A stretch of DNA of 64,000 nt from Lactobacillus sp. ESL0684 (lineage in GTDB: Bacteria > Bacillota > Bacilli > Lactobacillales > Lactobacillaceae), in assembly GCF_029392675.1 (NCBI RefSeq), contig NZ_CP113941.1, positions 1,779,001 through 1,843,000 of the forward strand, written 5' to 3'. A program made the translations under genes and the position numbers. This document shows, one piece after another, positions 1 through 7,462 of the stretch. The number at the start of each line of letters is the position of its first letter. Positions within the stretch are counted from its first letter, which is position 1. Below the pieces are notes generated by a model. That model was not told where the DNA came from. It was given only the letters and a program-made list of their open reading frames with translations, and made no database searches.

Positions 1-94
1 TATCATCACAGAAGAAGGCAGCCCTGACCAGCTCTTTAATCATCCTCAAAATGACAAAACTACCAAGTTTTTGCGTAATTTCCAAAATAATTAA
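1..94 (+). CDS. Amino-acid ABC transporter ATP-binding protein, C-terminal end (partial)
   Basis: Reading from base 2, the last 30 codons run without a stop to TAA at 92-94. They give IITEEGSPDQLFNHPQNDKT and end FLRNFQNN. The pattern 'I-E-E-G-x-P-x-x-[LI]-F-x-x-P' followed by a short 'T-x-x-F-L' tail is the usual end of GlnQ/HisP-type ATPases that energise polar amino-acid uptake. The Walker motifs lie outside the window, so the substrate cannot be judged. A strong hairpin terminator follows at once, so this is the last gene of its operon. Confidence 0.75.
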   Translation, partial: IITEEGSPDQLFNHPQNDKTTKFLRNFQNN

Positions 95-100
95 GCATCA

Positions 101-133
101 AAAAAGCATCCTTATTGAATTAGGATGCTTTTT
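101..133. terminator. Bidirectional rho-independent terminator
   Basis: AAAAAGCATCC and GGATGCTTTTT pair around an 11-nt loop. The T-run after the stem exists on both strands, so it can end the ABC gene from the left and the leftward gene at 141-512. Confidence 0.85.
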
Positions 134-140
134 AAGTTAG

Positions 141-512
141 CTAGATTTTTTGTTCAATGCGGTCAATCTTTACCTCAAGAATTTTTCTTAGCCAAGGAAA
201 TTTAGCTTTTAATTGGTCATAATGTTTGCCCTCAGCATAGAACTCACCTGTACCATAAATGTAAAAGCCAGCACCGGGGCCTGCTGTCCCCTCAACTTCC
301 TTACTACCAACTGTAATTACTACATGATTATCTTCAGCAAAATCAGCTTCGATGCTATGCATTCCAGCTGCTGGTAAATATAGCTGGTTATCTTCCTGAT
401 CAATTGTAATGTATGACATCCAAGTATTAACGATTCCCGCTGGCTGGGCGTTAAGGGCAATAATCGTCGCCGGGCCCTCATGCTTCATTACTTCTAAAAA
501 TTTCTGATCCAT
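141..512 (-). CDS. Pyridoxamine 5'-phosphate oxidase-like FMN-binding protein
   Basis: A 123-residue protein of the small split-barrel flavoprotein class. It starts MDQKFLEVMKHEGPATIIAL and carries the central segment 'NTWMSYITID' and the glycine-rich 'GTAGPGAGFYIYGTGEF' usual for these single-domain FMN barrels. Related proteins bind FMN or F420 as dimers and reduce or oxidise small molecules, but most have no assigned substrate. The ATG has AAGGGG about 7 nt upstream. It is monocistronic, between a bidirectional terminator and the thiamine promoter region. True PNPOx activity is not implied, because the protein is far shorter than PdxH. Confidence 0.75.
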   Translation of the reverse strand: MDQKFLEVMKHEGPATIIALNAQPAGIVNTWMSYITIDQEDNQLYLPAAGMHSIEADFAEDNHVVITVGSKEVEGTAGPGAGFYIYGTGEFYAEGKHYDQLKAKFPWLRKILEVKIDRIEQKI

Positions 513-627
513 TTGTAATCCCCTTTGCTTAATAAAAATGTATTCCTAGCTTAGTGCTAAATTTAACTACTTTCAATTTATTAGCTCCTGGCATGATCAG
601 ACTAATCTTATTTAAATGAGATTATTA

Positions 628-656
628 TTGTATTCTCTACCAAAAGCCGCTATAAT
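628..656 (+). promoter_or_regulatory. Promoter of the thiamine salvage operon
   Basis: TTGTAT (628-633), a 17-nt spacer, then a consensus TATAAT (651-656). Transcription would start about base 662, immediately ahead of the TPP riboswitch. Confidence 0.7.
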
Positions 657-662
657 GATGGC

Positions 663-740
663 AACAACACGAGGGGTGCTGATAAGCTGAGATTAAACCC
701 TTTGAACCTGTAAGTTAACACTTACGCTAGGAACGTGTCA
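663..740 (+). promoter_or_regulatory. TPP riboswitch (thi box)
   Basis: The conserved thi-box parts occur in order: 'GAGGGGTGCT', 'GCTGAGA', 'AAACCCTTTGAACCTG', a small variable hairpin (TAAG...CTTA), and 'GCTAGGAACGTG'. Together they form the two-armed TPP aptamer. It lies between a good sigma-70 promoter and an intrinsic terminator and just ahead of thiM. This fits transcriptional attenuation: TPP binding lets the terminator form, and low TPP allows read-through into thiM-thiD-thiE. Confidence 0.93.
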
Positions 741-749
741 CTCTAATTG

Positions 750-780
750 AGCTTTGGCACCCAACGTGCCAAGGCTTTTT
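750..780 (+). terminator. Riboswitch-controlled terminator
   Basis: AGCTTTGGCAC and GTGCCAAGGCT pair over a 5-nt loop and are followed by TTTTTATT. Position directly after the TPP aptamer marks it as the expression platform. Confidence 0.85.
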
Positions 781-811
781 ATTATTACCGAATTTAACGG
801 AGAGAAATATT

Positions 812-1600
812 ATGCAATTAGAATTATTAGAGCAATTACGGGTAGCTAACCCAGTTATTTTAAATGAAAGCAACTTTGTAACCGTCCAAGACGTTGCCAA
901 TGGTTTAAATGCACTGGGAGCTTCACCAATTATGAGTAAAGAAATTAATGAGACTGCCGAAATGGTCAAGATGGCTAATGCAGTGCAGATCAACTTAGGT
1001 ACTATGACGCAAACAGAACTTGCTCACATGCAAAAAATGGGACAATTGGCTGAGCAACAGCAAAAACCAATTGTACTGGATCCAGTTGCCGTTGGTGCCG
1101 TTAATTATCGTCTTGAAGCTGCAGAACAACTGCTAAAAGAATTTCAAGTAAATATTATCCGCGGCAATGCTGGCGAAATTGCCGCCTTGGGCAACTTTAA
1201 TTGGCAAGCTAAGGGCATCGATGCCGGTTCTGGTACAGGAGACTTAGACGAAATCACCAAACAAGTTGCTCAAAAATATCACTGTGTAGTCATTACTAGC
1301 GGTGCCGTCGATACCATTAGTGACGGACAACAAGTCGCTCACGTTTATAATGGTAGCCCACTCTTCCAAGCCCACGTTGGTTCTGGTGACATGCTATCTA
1401 GCATTGTTGCAGCTTTTGCGGCGGTATGTGACAACCTCTTTGAAGCAGCCGAGACTGCTACACTAGTTTTTGCTGCCACGGGAGAATTACTAGTTAACCA
1501 ACAACCCGATCTCGGACCCGGAACTTTTGGCATTAAATTAATTGATGCTTTAGCTAAAGTGCAGGTTCCCGACCTAGTAAAAATTGCTAAATTTGATTAA
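812..1600 (+). CDS. thiM: Hydroxyethylthiazole kinase
   Basis: ThiM phosphorylates 4-methyl-5-(2-hydroxyethyl)thiazole in thiamine salvage. The 262-residue protein has the family pattern: an early 'NPVILNESNFVTVQDVANGL' region matching the usual 'THxITNxV' stretch with 'ANGLNALGASPIMS', 'PIVLDPVAVGAV', 'IIRGNAGEIAAL', and the catalytic glycine loop 'AHVGSGDMLSSIVAAFA' where GCGxM is usual. The cysteine of GCG is replaced by Ser (G-S-G-D-M). Length is normal. It is the first gene after the TPP riboswitch, with GGAGAG upstream of the ATG, and is followed 14 bp later by thiD. Confidence 0.93.
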   Translation: MQLELLEQLRVANPVILNESNFVTVQDVANGLNALGASPIMSKEINETAEMVKMANAVQINLGTMTQTELAHMQKMGQLAEQQQKPIVLDPVAVGAVNYRLEAAEQLLKEFQVNIIRGNAGEIAALGNFNWQAKGIDAGSGTGDLDEITKQVAQKYHCVVITSGAVDTISDGQQVAHVYNGSPLFQAHVGSGDMLSSIVAAFAAVCDNLFEAAETATLVFAATGELLVNQQPDLGPGTFGIKLIDALAKVQVPDLVKIAKFD

Positions 1601-1614
1601 GAAAGGCAAATATT

Positions 1615-2424
1615 ATGGTAGAAAAAATTAATTCATTTCCCCAAGTACTAACGATTGCAGGTACAGATTCAAGTGGCGGGGCAGGTGTTATGGCCGACTT
1701 AAAAACCTTTCAAATGCAGCAAGTTTTTGGCACCGCGGTAATTGTAGCCGTTACTGCTCAAAATACTTTAGGCGTACAAGCTACCCACCTCTTACCATTA
1801 GAAATGATTGACGCACAGTGTGCGGCCTTAGCTGATGATTTAGATATTCGCGCCTGCAAAACTGGTATGCTAGGCGATGCCGAACATGTTCACCAAGTTG
1901 CAGTAAACTTACAAAAATACGACTTCGGCCCAGTTACTGTTGATCCAGTAATGGTAGCCAAAGGCGGTGCCCAATTGCTCAGCGATGAAGCTGTTGAAAC
2001 AGTCAAAAAAGAACTATTGCCATTAGCCACTCTAGTAACCCCTAACTTACCCGAAGCAGAAGTTTTAACTGGGATGAAAATCACTAGTGAACAACAATAT
2101 CCTGATGTAGCCCATACTTTACAAGACATGGGCGTTAAGAACGTCATCATCAAGGGCGGTCACATGGACAATGAAGATGTGCGTGACTATACTTTGCTGG
2201 CAGACGGTACTAGCTTTTGGACTAGTAGCAAGCGCACCCATACCAAGCGCACTCACGGAACTGGTGATACCCTAGCTGCTGCCATTACTTCCCAGTTAGC
2301 CTTAGGCCAAGACCTAACTAATGCAATTAAAATAGCCAAGAAGTATGTCACAGCAACCATCGAGCACACGATCCAAGTAGGCCACGATCATGGCCCACTT
2401 AATCATTGGGCCAAGCAATTTTAG
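1615..2424 (+). CDS. thiD: Hydroxymethylpyrimidine/phosphomethylpyrimidine kinase
   Basis: This kinase adds one or two phosphates to HMP to make HMP-PP for coupling by ThiE. The 269-residue ribokinase-fold protein shows the N-terminal 'TIAGTDSSGGAGVMADLKTF' block, 'VDPVMVAKGGAQLL', 'LVTPNLPEAEVLTGM', 'VIIKGGH' and the catalytic loop 'RTHGTGDTLAAAITSQLALG', in which the D of GTGD is the base. It begins 14 bp after thiM and ends 9 bp before thiE, so all three genes share the riboswitch. A pyridoxal kinase (PdxK-like) role is less likely given the neighbours. Confidence 0.93.
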   Translation: MVEKINSFPQVLTIAGTDSSGGAGVMADLKTFQMQQVFGTAVIVAVTAQNTLGVQATHLLPLEMIDAQCAALADDLDIRACKTGMLGDAEHVHQVAVNLQKYDFGPVTVDPVMVAKGGAQLLSDEAVETVKKELLPLATLVTPNLPEAEVLTGMKITSEQQYPDVAHTLQDMGVKNVIIKGGHMDNEDVRDYTLLADGTSFWTSSKRTHTKRTHGTGDTLAAAITSQLALGQDLTNAIKIAKKYVTATIEHTIQVGHDHGPLNHWAKQF

Positions 2425-2433
2425 GAGTATTTC

Positions 2434-3090
2434 ATGAAAAAGTTTAATTCTAACATTTTACAAGCCTATTTTATTTGTGGCAGTCAAGATATTCCACAAG
2501 GACAAAGTCTAATTAAGATAGTTGAAACGGCATTAAAATCCGGCATCACTGCCTTTCAGTTTCGTGATAAAGGTACTAATTCGACCTTAAAGGAAACTGA
2601 TCGTTTACCAATGGCCCAACATTTGCATGAGCTTTGTCAGGCATATCAAGTACCATTCTTTATAGATGACGATCTTGCATTAGCTAAAAAAGTTAATGCA
2701 GAAGGAATTCATGTCGGTCAAAGTGATACTGCAATCGAGCAGGTAGTTGCTGAAGTAGCCGGGCAGATGCTAATCGGCTATTCTTGTTCCAACTCCACTC
2801 AAATTAAGCAAGCTAACCAAATTGCTGACATCGATTATTACGGTAGCGGCCCCATCTTTGCCACTAAATCCAAAAGTGATGCTGATCCAGAAATTGGCAT
2901 TGCTGGTTTAGCCACGCTAGTCAATAAGAGTACCCGACCAATTGTGGCAATTGGCGGTATTAAAGAAACGGAGCTGCCTGCCATTGCCCAGACTGGTGCA
3001 GCTGGTGCAGCCGTTATTTCAATGATTGCCCAAAGTAATAATATTGCCAAAACTGTTGCCACAATGAACAATGCGCCTTGGCACAAGTAA
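2434..3090 (+). CDS. thiE: Thiamine-phosphate synthase
   Basis: ThiE joins HMP-PP to thiazole phosphate to give thiamine phosphate. The 218-residue TIM barrel has the expected 'AFQFRDKG' (pyrophosphate/pyrimidine contacts), 'VPFFIDDDLALAKKVNAEGI' leading to 'HVGQSD', 'YYGSGPIFATKSKSDA', 'IVAIGGI' and 'GAAGAAVISMI'. RBS AGGAG precedes the ATG by 7 nt. It is the last gene of the salvage operon. No de novo HMP or thiazole genes (thiC, thiG) and no ThiT transporter lie next to it, so the operon salvages precursors rather than building them. Confidence 0.93.
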   Translation: MKKFNSNILQAYFICGSQDIPQGQSLIKIVETALKSGITAFQFRDKGTNSTLKETDRLPMAQHLHELCQAYQVPFFIDDDLALAKKVNAEGIHVGQSDTAIEQVVAEVAGQMLIGYSCSNSTQIKQANQIADIDYYGSGPIFATKSKSDADPEIGIAGLATLVNKSTRPIVAIGGIKETELPAIAQTGAAGAAVISMIAQSNNIAKTVATMNNAPWHK

Positions 3091-3101
3091 TGCAAAACAT
3101 A

Positions 3102-3140
3102 AAAACTTCCAGTTGTTGATTACTTCTGGAAGTTTTTTTA
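3102..3140. terminator. Terminator after the thi operon
   Basis: AACTTCCAG pairs with CTGGAAGTT, followed by TTTTTTT on the plus strand and by TTTTT on the minus strand. It can serve both thiE and the leftward gene pair that converges on it. Confidence 0.85.
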
Positions 3141-3150
3141 ATTAAACGAA

Positions 3151-3573
3151 TTAATTTTTTCGATCTTCAATGATTCCAAAAATAATTTGTAAAATCAGGC
3201 TGACATTCCAATAAAAAATTGACATAGTAACTATTACTGTAAATGCTTCGACTTTGAAATTAGCATATAACAAAGCAAAGATAACAGCCACTATCAACAC
3301 AATATTATCCAGCCACTTGAGTACACGCGCATCGGCTACGTTACCAACATATCGATCACGTTCATCATCTTCAAACTCATCTCTGTGGCCCTTTTTAATA
3401 TCTTGGGCGTTAATATGATAGCCAAGGGCCATGAAGAAACCAAGCGCCGCTAAAATAAAATTTTTTAGCTGATGAGCCCAGCCATCACTAAAAAAGATGG
3501 CTGCTAGTTCGATTAAGCCCAGTAATAAAAAGAATACTTCGCAAATAGCACTTTTAATTAGTTTCTTCCTCAT
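3151..3573 (-). CDS. Four-helix membrane protein paired with XRE regulator
   Basis: The likely start is the ATG at 3573 (MRKKLIKSAICEV), whose ATGA overlaps the TGA of the XRE gene. An in-frame start ten codons earlier is less likely. The 140-residue product has four hydrophobic stretches in two pairs, separated by a charged loop rich in Asp, Glu and Arg ('KKGHRDEFEDDERDRYVGN'). Such small membrane proteins next to short XRE regulators are common in Firmicutes (DUF2178-like and similar families). The role is unknown. The overlap implies translational coupling. Confidence 0.7.
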   Translation of the reverse strand: MRKKLIKSAICEVFFLLLGLIELAAIFFSDGWAHQLKNFILAALGFFMALGYHINAQDIKKGHRDEFEDDERDRYVGNVADARVLKWLDNIVLIVAVIFALLYANFKVEAFTVIVTMSIFYWNVSLILQIIFGIIEDRKN

Positions 3574-3782
3574 TTTTCTTCTCCCAAATAATCCTGTAAG
3601 CAAAAGAGTTCTTCAATGCTAAGCTTGAAAATACGAGCAAGTTTATATGCCAACACTAACGATGGCTTATATCTTTCTTTTTCAATCGAAATAATCGTCC
3701 GACTACTCACATTAACCTTTTCTGCCAATTCTTCTTGAGTTAGATTATGTTCTAATCGTAATTTTTTTACTAAATTTGGCAT
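3570..3782 (-). CDS. Short XRE-family (Cro/CI-type) transcriptional regulator
   Basis: This 70-residue protein is almost all DNA-binding domain. Helix-turn-helix residues run 'LTQEELAEKVNVSSRTIISI' at about positions 14-33, then 'EKERYKPSLVLAYKLARIF', the typical HTH_3 fold with the short 'KLSIEELFC' end. No ligand or protease domain is present. It overlaps the membrane-protein gene by 4 bp, so the two are one unit, and probably regulates its own promoter. A small inverted repeat at 3808-3823 lies just upstream. Confidence 0.85.
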   Translation of the reverse strand: MPNLVKKLRLEHNLTQEELAEKVNVSSRTIISIEKERYKPSLVLAYKLARIFKLSIEELFCLQDYLGEEK

Positions 3783-3807
3783 CGTTTCACCTTATTTAAT
3801 CACATAT

Positions 3808-3823
3808 ATGAAGCTCACTTCAT
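3808..3823. promoter_or_regulatory. Inverted repeat upstream of XRE gene (possible operator)
   Basis: ATGAAG-CTCA-CTTCAT is a perfect 6+6 repeat about 26 bp ahead of the XRE start codon. Position and size suit a Cro/CI-type operator, but no second copy was seen. Confidence 0.35.
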
Positions 3824-3897
3824 GCTATAAAAATCGAAATAAAAAGTCAAGTTATATAATGGGTTTTAAAAATTCAAAATTACTTTATTTAAGATTA

Positions 3898-3936
3898 AAA
3901 AAGTCCTGATAGCAATTAAACTACCAGGACTTTTTA
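3898..3936 (-). terminator. Terminator after flavoprotein operon
   Basis: On the minus strand AAAAAGTCCTG pairs with CAGGACTTTTTT. It lies just after the stop of the gene at 3949-5760. Confidence 0.85.
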
Positions 3937-3948
3937 GTCTAGAAACTT

Positions 3949-5760
3949 TTATTTAATTTTACTTAGAGCATCTTTAACGGCCGCTTTTAAGCCTCTTGTG
4001 GTGTTAGATGCACCAGAAACGGCATCAACATCAACCGTATTAGCTTTAACCATCGCTTGTGGCAATTCCTTGATCGCCTTAAGCCCGTAATCATCTGATT
4101 CCGCTTGTTTTAAGACTTCAACATTTTTGATATTCTTTTGCTGATCCACAGTTACGCGAACCACAATTTCATCACCCATACCTTGATCAGATTTGCCTAA
4201 GTATTGATTAGGACCAACAGCATACTTTTCTGATTTAAGATCTGAAGATAGTGGTTGATGACCAATATGCTGTTCATGATCTGCTGTTTCTGCAGAAATA
4301 TCTTCAACATCATCTTTAGGATGAGCCGCATTTTGACCAGCAATCTTACCAAAGATTAAACAATCAGCTAAGTCAGAGCCACCTTGGTATAGATTAGCCA
4401 TATTACTACCTAATTCTCCTGCACCATACAAGTGTGGAATCGGTTGATGATCAGGATCAAGTATCTCAGCCCGTGCGTTACGTCTTGGTCCAGCCTCAGA
4501 CCAACCAATAGTTTGCACCAATGGCGTAGCATAATATGGACCAGTAGCAGAAAACTCTGTTAAAGTTTCAGGTGCGCGATGAAAGGCATAGTCAGTACCC
4601 TTTTGCGCAAAGAAGTTAAACTCATCAATAGTAGTTTGTAACTTTTCGGCAGTAACCCCCATTTTGTCGGCTAATTCCGCCACAGTATCAGCCTTAATTA
4701 CCGAGTTTAATGCCTTATTATCAGGGAAGTCTTTCAATTCACTAATCTTATCGTATTGCTTTTGATCAAATACAAAGTATGGCTTAATCGGATTAAGTGG
4801 CTTGTACCAAGAACCATGATTTTCAACATAGCCTTCACGAGCTGCTTGGTCTTCTTTGAAATAACGTGTACCATCATCACCAACTGTAAAAATACTACCA
4901 GTATAAAAGACTGGATTACCCATATAAAATGGCGCACGCTTCATCCCTGGTTCGTAAAAGGCAAAACTCTGTTGCATCCCCCCAGCAGCATACATTGACA
5001 TATGCCACATATCAGCACCTGCTTCATGGGCTAAATCGATTCCTTTACCTTGATTATAAAGTGTCCCTAAAGGAATTAATTTATAAGAACCAATGTAATC
5101 TTGAATTTTCTCTGGATTGTTTTCAATTCCACCAGTCGCTAAAACAACGCCGTTCTTAGCATAAATATTTAATAAAACATGATCGCGCTCAATTTGTGCT
5201 CCTACCACTTTACCATTAGGTGTCTGCAGTAAGTGTTCAACTGGCGAAGAATACCACACATCAATGTTATCACTTCGGTCAATTACGTTTTGGCGCAAAA
5301 CATTCCAAAGTGAAGCGTTAAAAATTCCCGGTTTAAGTGTAATCATGTCATAACTCTTCGCACCCGGAAGCTCAGGATGATCGGCATCAATTGCATCATC
5401 TGGTAGCCCCAAAATTGTCTTATAGCTAACTGGCTGGTCAACACCTAAATATTTTTTGAAGTATTCCTTCATGTGGGTTATTCCATGAACGACTGTTGCT
5501 TCGACTTCAGGATCAAGTTCGAAATGTTGCGCTAAACCTTCATAATATTTACGGTAGTCAGCTTCGCTGCTGCTATAACCGACTAATTCAGCAGCATATC
5601 TAGTATTACCACCTTCATGGCCTTCCGGAGCAGAATCTACCAACAAAACTTTGGCCCCATCATCTGCAGCAAAGCGAGCAGCTGTCGCTCCAGCTCCCCC
5701 AAATCCTAGTACAACTACGTCATAACTAGCATCATAATAAGTGTTTTTATTAACTATCAT
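3949..5760 (-). CDS. Fumarate-reductase-like flavoprotein with C-terminal FMN-binding domain
   Basis: The 603-residue protein starts with an FAD Rossmann motif ('VVVLGFGGAGATAARFAADD', about residues 15-34) and an FAD_binding_2 body. It ends with an FMN_bind domain (about 520-603) containing 'VDAVSGASNTTRG', the D-x-x-[ST]-G-A-[ST] site where ApbE attaches FMN through phosphoester. There is no signal peptide, so it acts in the cytoplasm. Flavoproteins of this type reduce activated C=C bonds (fumarate, urocanate, acrylate, hydroxycinnamates). The substrate-end motif here ('IGWSEAGPRRNARAEI') differs from the fumarate-reductase 'GGL' pattern, so fumarate is not assumed. It is the last gene of an ADH-flavoprotein-flavoprotein unit. 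Confidence 0.8.
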   Translation of the reverse strand: MIVNKNTYYDASYDVVVLGFGGAGATAARFAADDGAKVLLVDSAPEGHEGGNTRYAAELVGYSSSEADYRKYYEGLAQHFELDPEVEATVVHGITHMKEYFKKYLGVDQPVSYKTILGLPDDAIDADHPELPGAKSYDMITLKPGIFNASLWNVLRQNVIDRSDNIDVWYSSPVEHLLQTPNGKVVGAQIERDHVLLNIYAKNGVVLATGGIENNPEKIQDYIGSYKLIPLGTLYNQGKGIDLAHEAGADMWHMSMYAAGGMQQSFAFYEPGMKRAPFYMGNPVFYTGSIFTVGDDGTRYFKEDQAAREGYVENHGSWYKPLNPIKPYFVFDQKQYDKISELKDFPDNKALNSVIKADTVAELADKMGVTAEKLQTTIDEFNFFAQKGTDYAFHRAPETLTEFSATGPYYATPLVQTIGWSEAGPRRNARAEILDPDHQPIPHLYGAGELGSNMANLYQGGSDLADCLIFGKIAGQNAAHPKDDVEDISAETADHEQHIGHQPLSSDLKSEKYAVGPNQYLGKSDQGMGDEIVVRVTVDQQKNIKNVEVLKQAESDDYGLKAIKELPQAMVKANTVDVDAVSGASNTTRGLKAAVKDALSKIK

Positions 5761-5784
5761 TATTTATAATCTCCCATAGTAAAA

Positions 5785-7428
5785 TTATTCTTTAGCATAT
5801 TCAGCAGCATTTTGTCCAGCAATTCTGCCAAATACTGTACAAACTGTTAACATCGTTCCAGTTGCAGGATAGGTATGAACAAATAATTGCCCACTCGCAG
5901 CCTCTCCTGCAGCATATACACCAGCAATCGGCTGATTACTAGTATCCAAGACTTGTGCATCAGGCGTGATCTTCAAGCCACCAAAGCCAGCTACTGTTGT
6001 CGGATAGCCCTCTATCACATAATAAGGACCATCACTAGCAACCGGAACAATATCATCTCTGCCAAAATCAGCATCGCCATTTGTAGCTGCGTCATTATAA
6101 TCGGCAACAGTTCTTTGCAATGTTTGCAAATCACTCCCAATTAGTTTTGCAACTTCTTGCAATGAAGCACATTTTTTGGCTTCTGGCATTTGACTTGCAG
6201 CATCATACGAAGCATTATTTTGGTCAAAAATCCAGAAAAACTTATTACCAGCAGATTTTTTGGCATCATTATACATTAATGAATAATGTTGACCTTCTTT
6301 AGTAAATCTTTTACCCAAATTATTAACAGCTAAAGCCTTACCTGTAATAATCAATCCATTGGCACCACCATCAACACTCAAGTAATTAGCAGTCACAATA
6401 CCCATGACACCATCTTTAAACTCTGTTGCTGCATGTAAATTACTAGTAATATCAATATAATCTGCATTATCATACGGGGTTGAAAGCGATCTAGTTCCTT
6501 GAGCACTAGGGGCATACTTGTCACGTACCGTTTGCGAGCCATCAAAACCACCAACTGCAATAACAACAGCTTTGCAGTTAATATCATAATCAGCGTATTT
6601 ACCGCTAGTAGCTATACCACTAACTTGCCCATTTTCGGTTTTAATTTTTTCATGAGTTTGATCATAAATAATAGGTATTTCCAGCTCTCTAACTCGCTTA
6701 ATAACCGGACCCATAATTGCAACAGGTCCTTTTTCAAGGTTAACATGAGTTTTCGGCTTTTTCGAAATACCTAGCGGCATTGCCGTGAATTCTACCCCAT
6801 ATTTATCAGCATAATAATCAACAGCCGAACCAGAATTTTCAGCAACTTCTTTGATTAAATCATGATCAATATTTCCGCCTTCTTTAGCAGCAAAGTCCTC
6901 ATAAAATTTAACCAGACCAGCTGGATCGTTCTCCTCTTCTTTGTTAAATTTACTTCCTGTTGCATACATAAAACCACCAGAAACTACTGAATTGCCTCCA
7001 AGACGGCCGGTTTTTTCTATTAAAACAACATCTGCACCAGCTTCTTTGGCAGTAACAGCAGCATCTAAACCAGCAAGACCGGTTCCTAATACCACCACAT
7101 CAGTCGTAATATTATGTTGTTGCTTAGTAATCTGTTCTTTGGCAGTAAATTCAATTGCTGTAGCGCCAGCTTGAGATAAGGCAGATCGTGCAGCTTTAAG
7201 TATTCCATTAGAAGTAAAAGTTGCCCCCGTAACTGCATCTACTGTTGTTGATTGATTATCAACTATTTTTTGCGGTATTATTTTCAATGCATTTGCTGAA
7301 AGTAAAGCTGTTTCATGTTCATCAGTTACTTCAACTTGAGATATTTTTTCATCTTCTAAAGTTACAGCCACAGTAATCTTGGCATTATGACCTTGAGCTG
7401 TACCTGTGTAAGTTCCATTTTCAACCAT
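5785..7428 (-). CDS. Fumarate-reductase-like flavoprotein with N-terminal FMN-binding domain
   Basis: The chosen ATG at 7428 (MVENGTYTGTAQGHNAKI) has AAGGAG 9 nt upstream. A longer in-frame start would overlap the ADH gene. The 547-residue protein begins with an FMN_bind domain (about 1-85) with the flavinylation motif 'VDAVTGATFTSNG', then an FAD domain with 'VVVLGTGLAGLDAAVTAKEA' and a C-terminal 'GGLKITPDAQVLD...AGVYAAGEAASG'. Family members reduce enoate-type electron acceptors, with FMN passing electrons to FAD. It follows ADH by 34 bp and precedes its partner by 24 bp. Its domain order mirrors that of its neighbour. No ApbE gene is seen in the window. Confidence 0.82.
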   Translation of the reverse strand: MVENGTYTGTAQGHNAKITVAVTLEDEKISQVEVTDEHETALLSANALKIIPQKIVDNQSTTVDAVTGATFTSNGILKAARSALSQAGATAIEFTAKEQITKQQHNITTDVVVLGTGLAGLDAAVTAKEAGADVVLIEKTGRLGGNSVVSGGFMYATGSKFNKEEENDPAGLVKFYEDFAAKEGGNIDHDLIKEVAENSGSAVDYYADKYGVEFTAMPLGISKKPKTHVNLEKGPVAIMGPVIKRVRELEIPIIYDQTHEKIKTENGQVSGIATSGKYADYDINCKAVVIAVGGFDGSQTVRDKYAPSAQGTRSLSTPYDNADYIDITSNLHAATEFKDGVMGIVTANYLSVDGGANGLIITGKALAVNNLGKRFTKEGQHYSLMYNDAKKSAGNKFFWIFDQNNASYDAASQMPEAKKCASLQEVAKLIGSDLQTLQRTVADYNDAATNGDADFGRDDIVPVASDGPYYVIEGYPTTVAGFGGLKITPDAQVLDTSNQPIAGVYAAGEAASGQLFVHTYPATGTMLTVCTVFGRIAGQNAAEYAKE

Positions 7429-7462
7429 TAATATTGACTCCTTATCTGCTTTATTATTAAAG

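Noticed and set aside
3949-7428. Calling the flavoproteins fumarate reductase (frdA) or urocanate reductase
   Set aside because: Neither substrate motif is clear enough, and the neighbour is an aryl-alcohol-type dehydrogenase, so a general name is safer.
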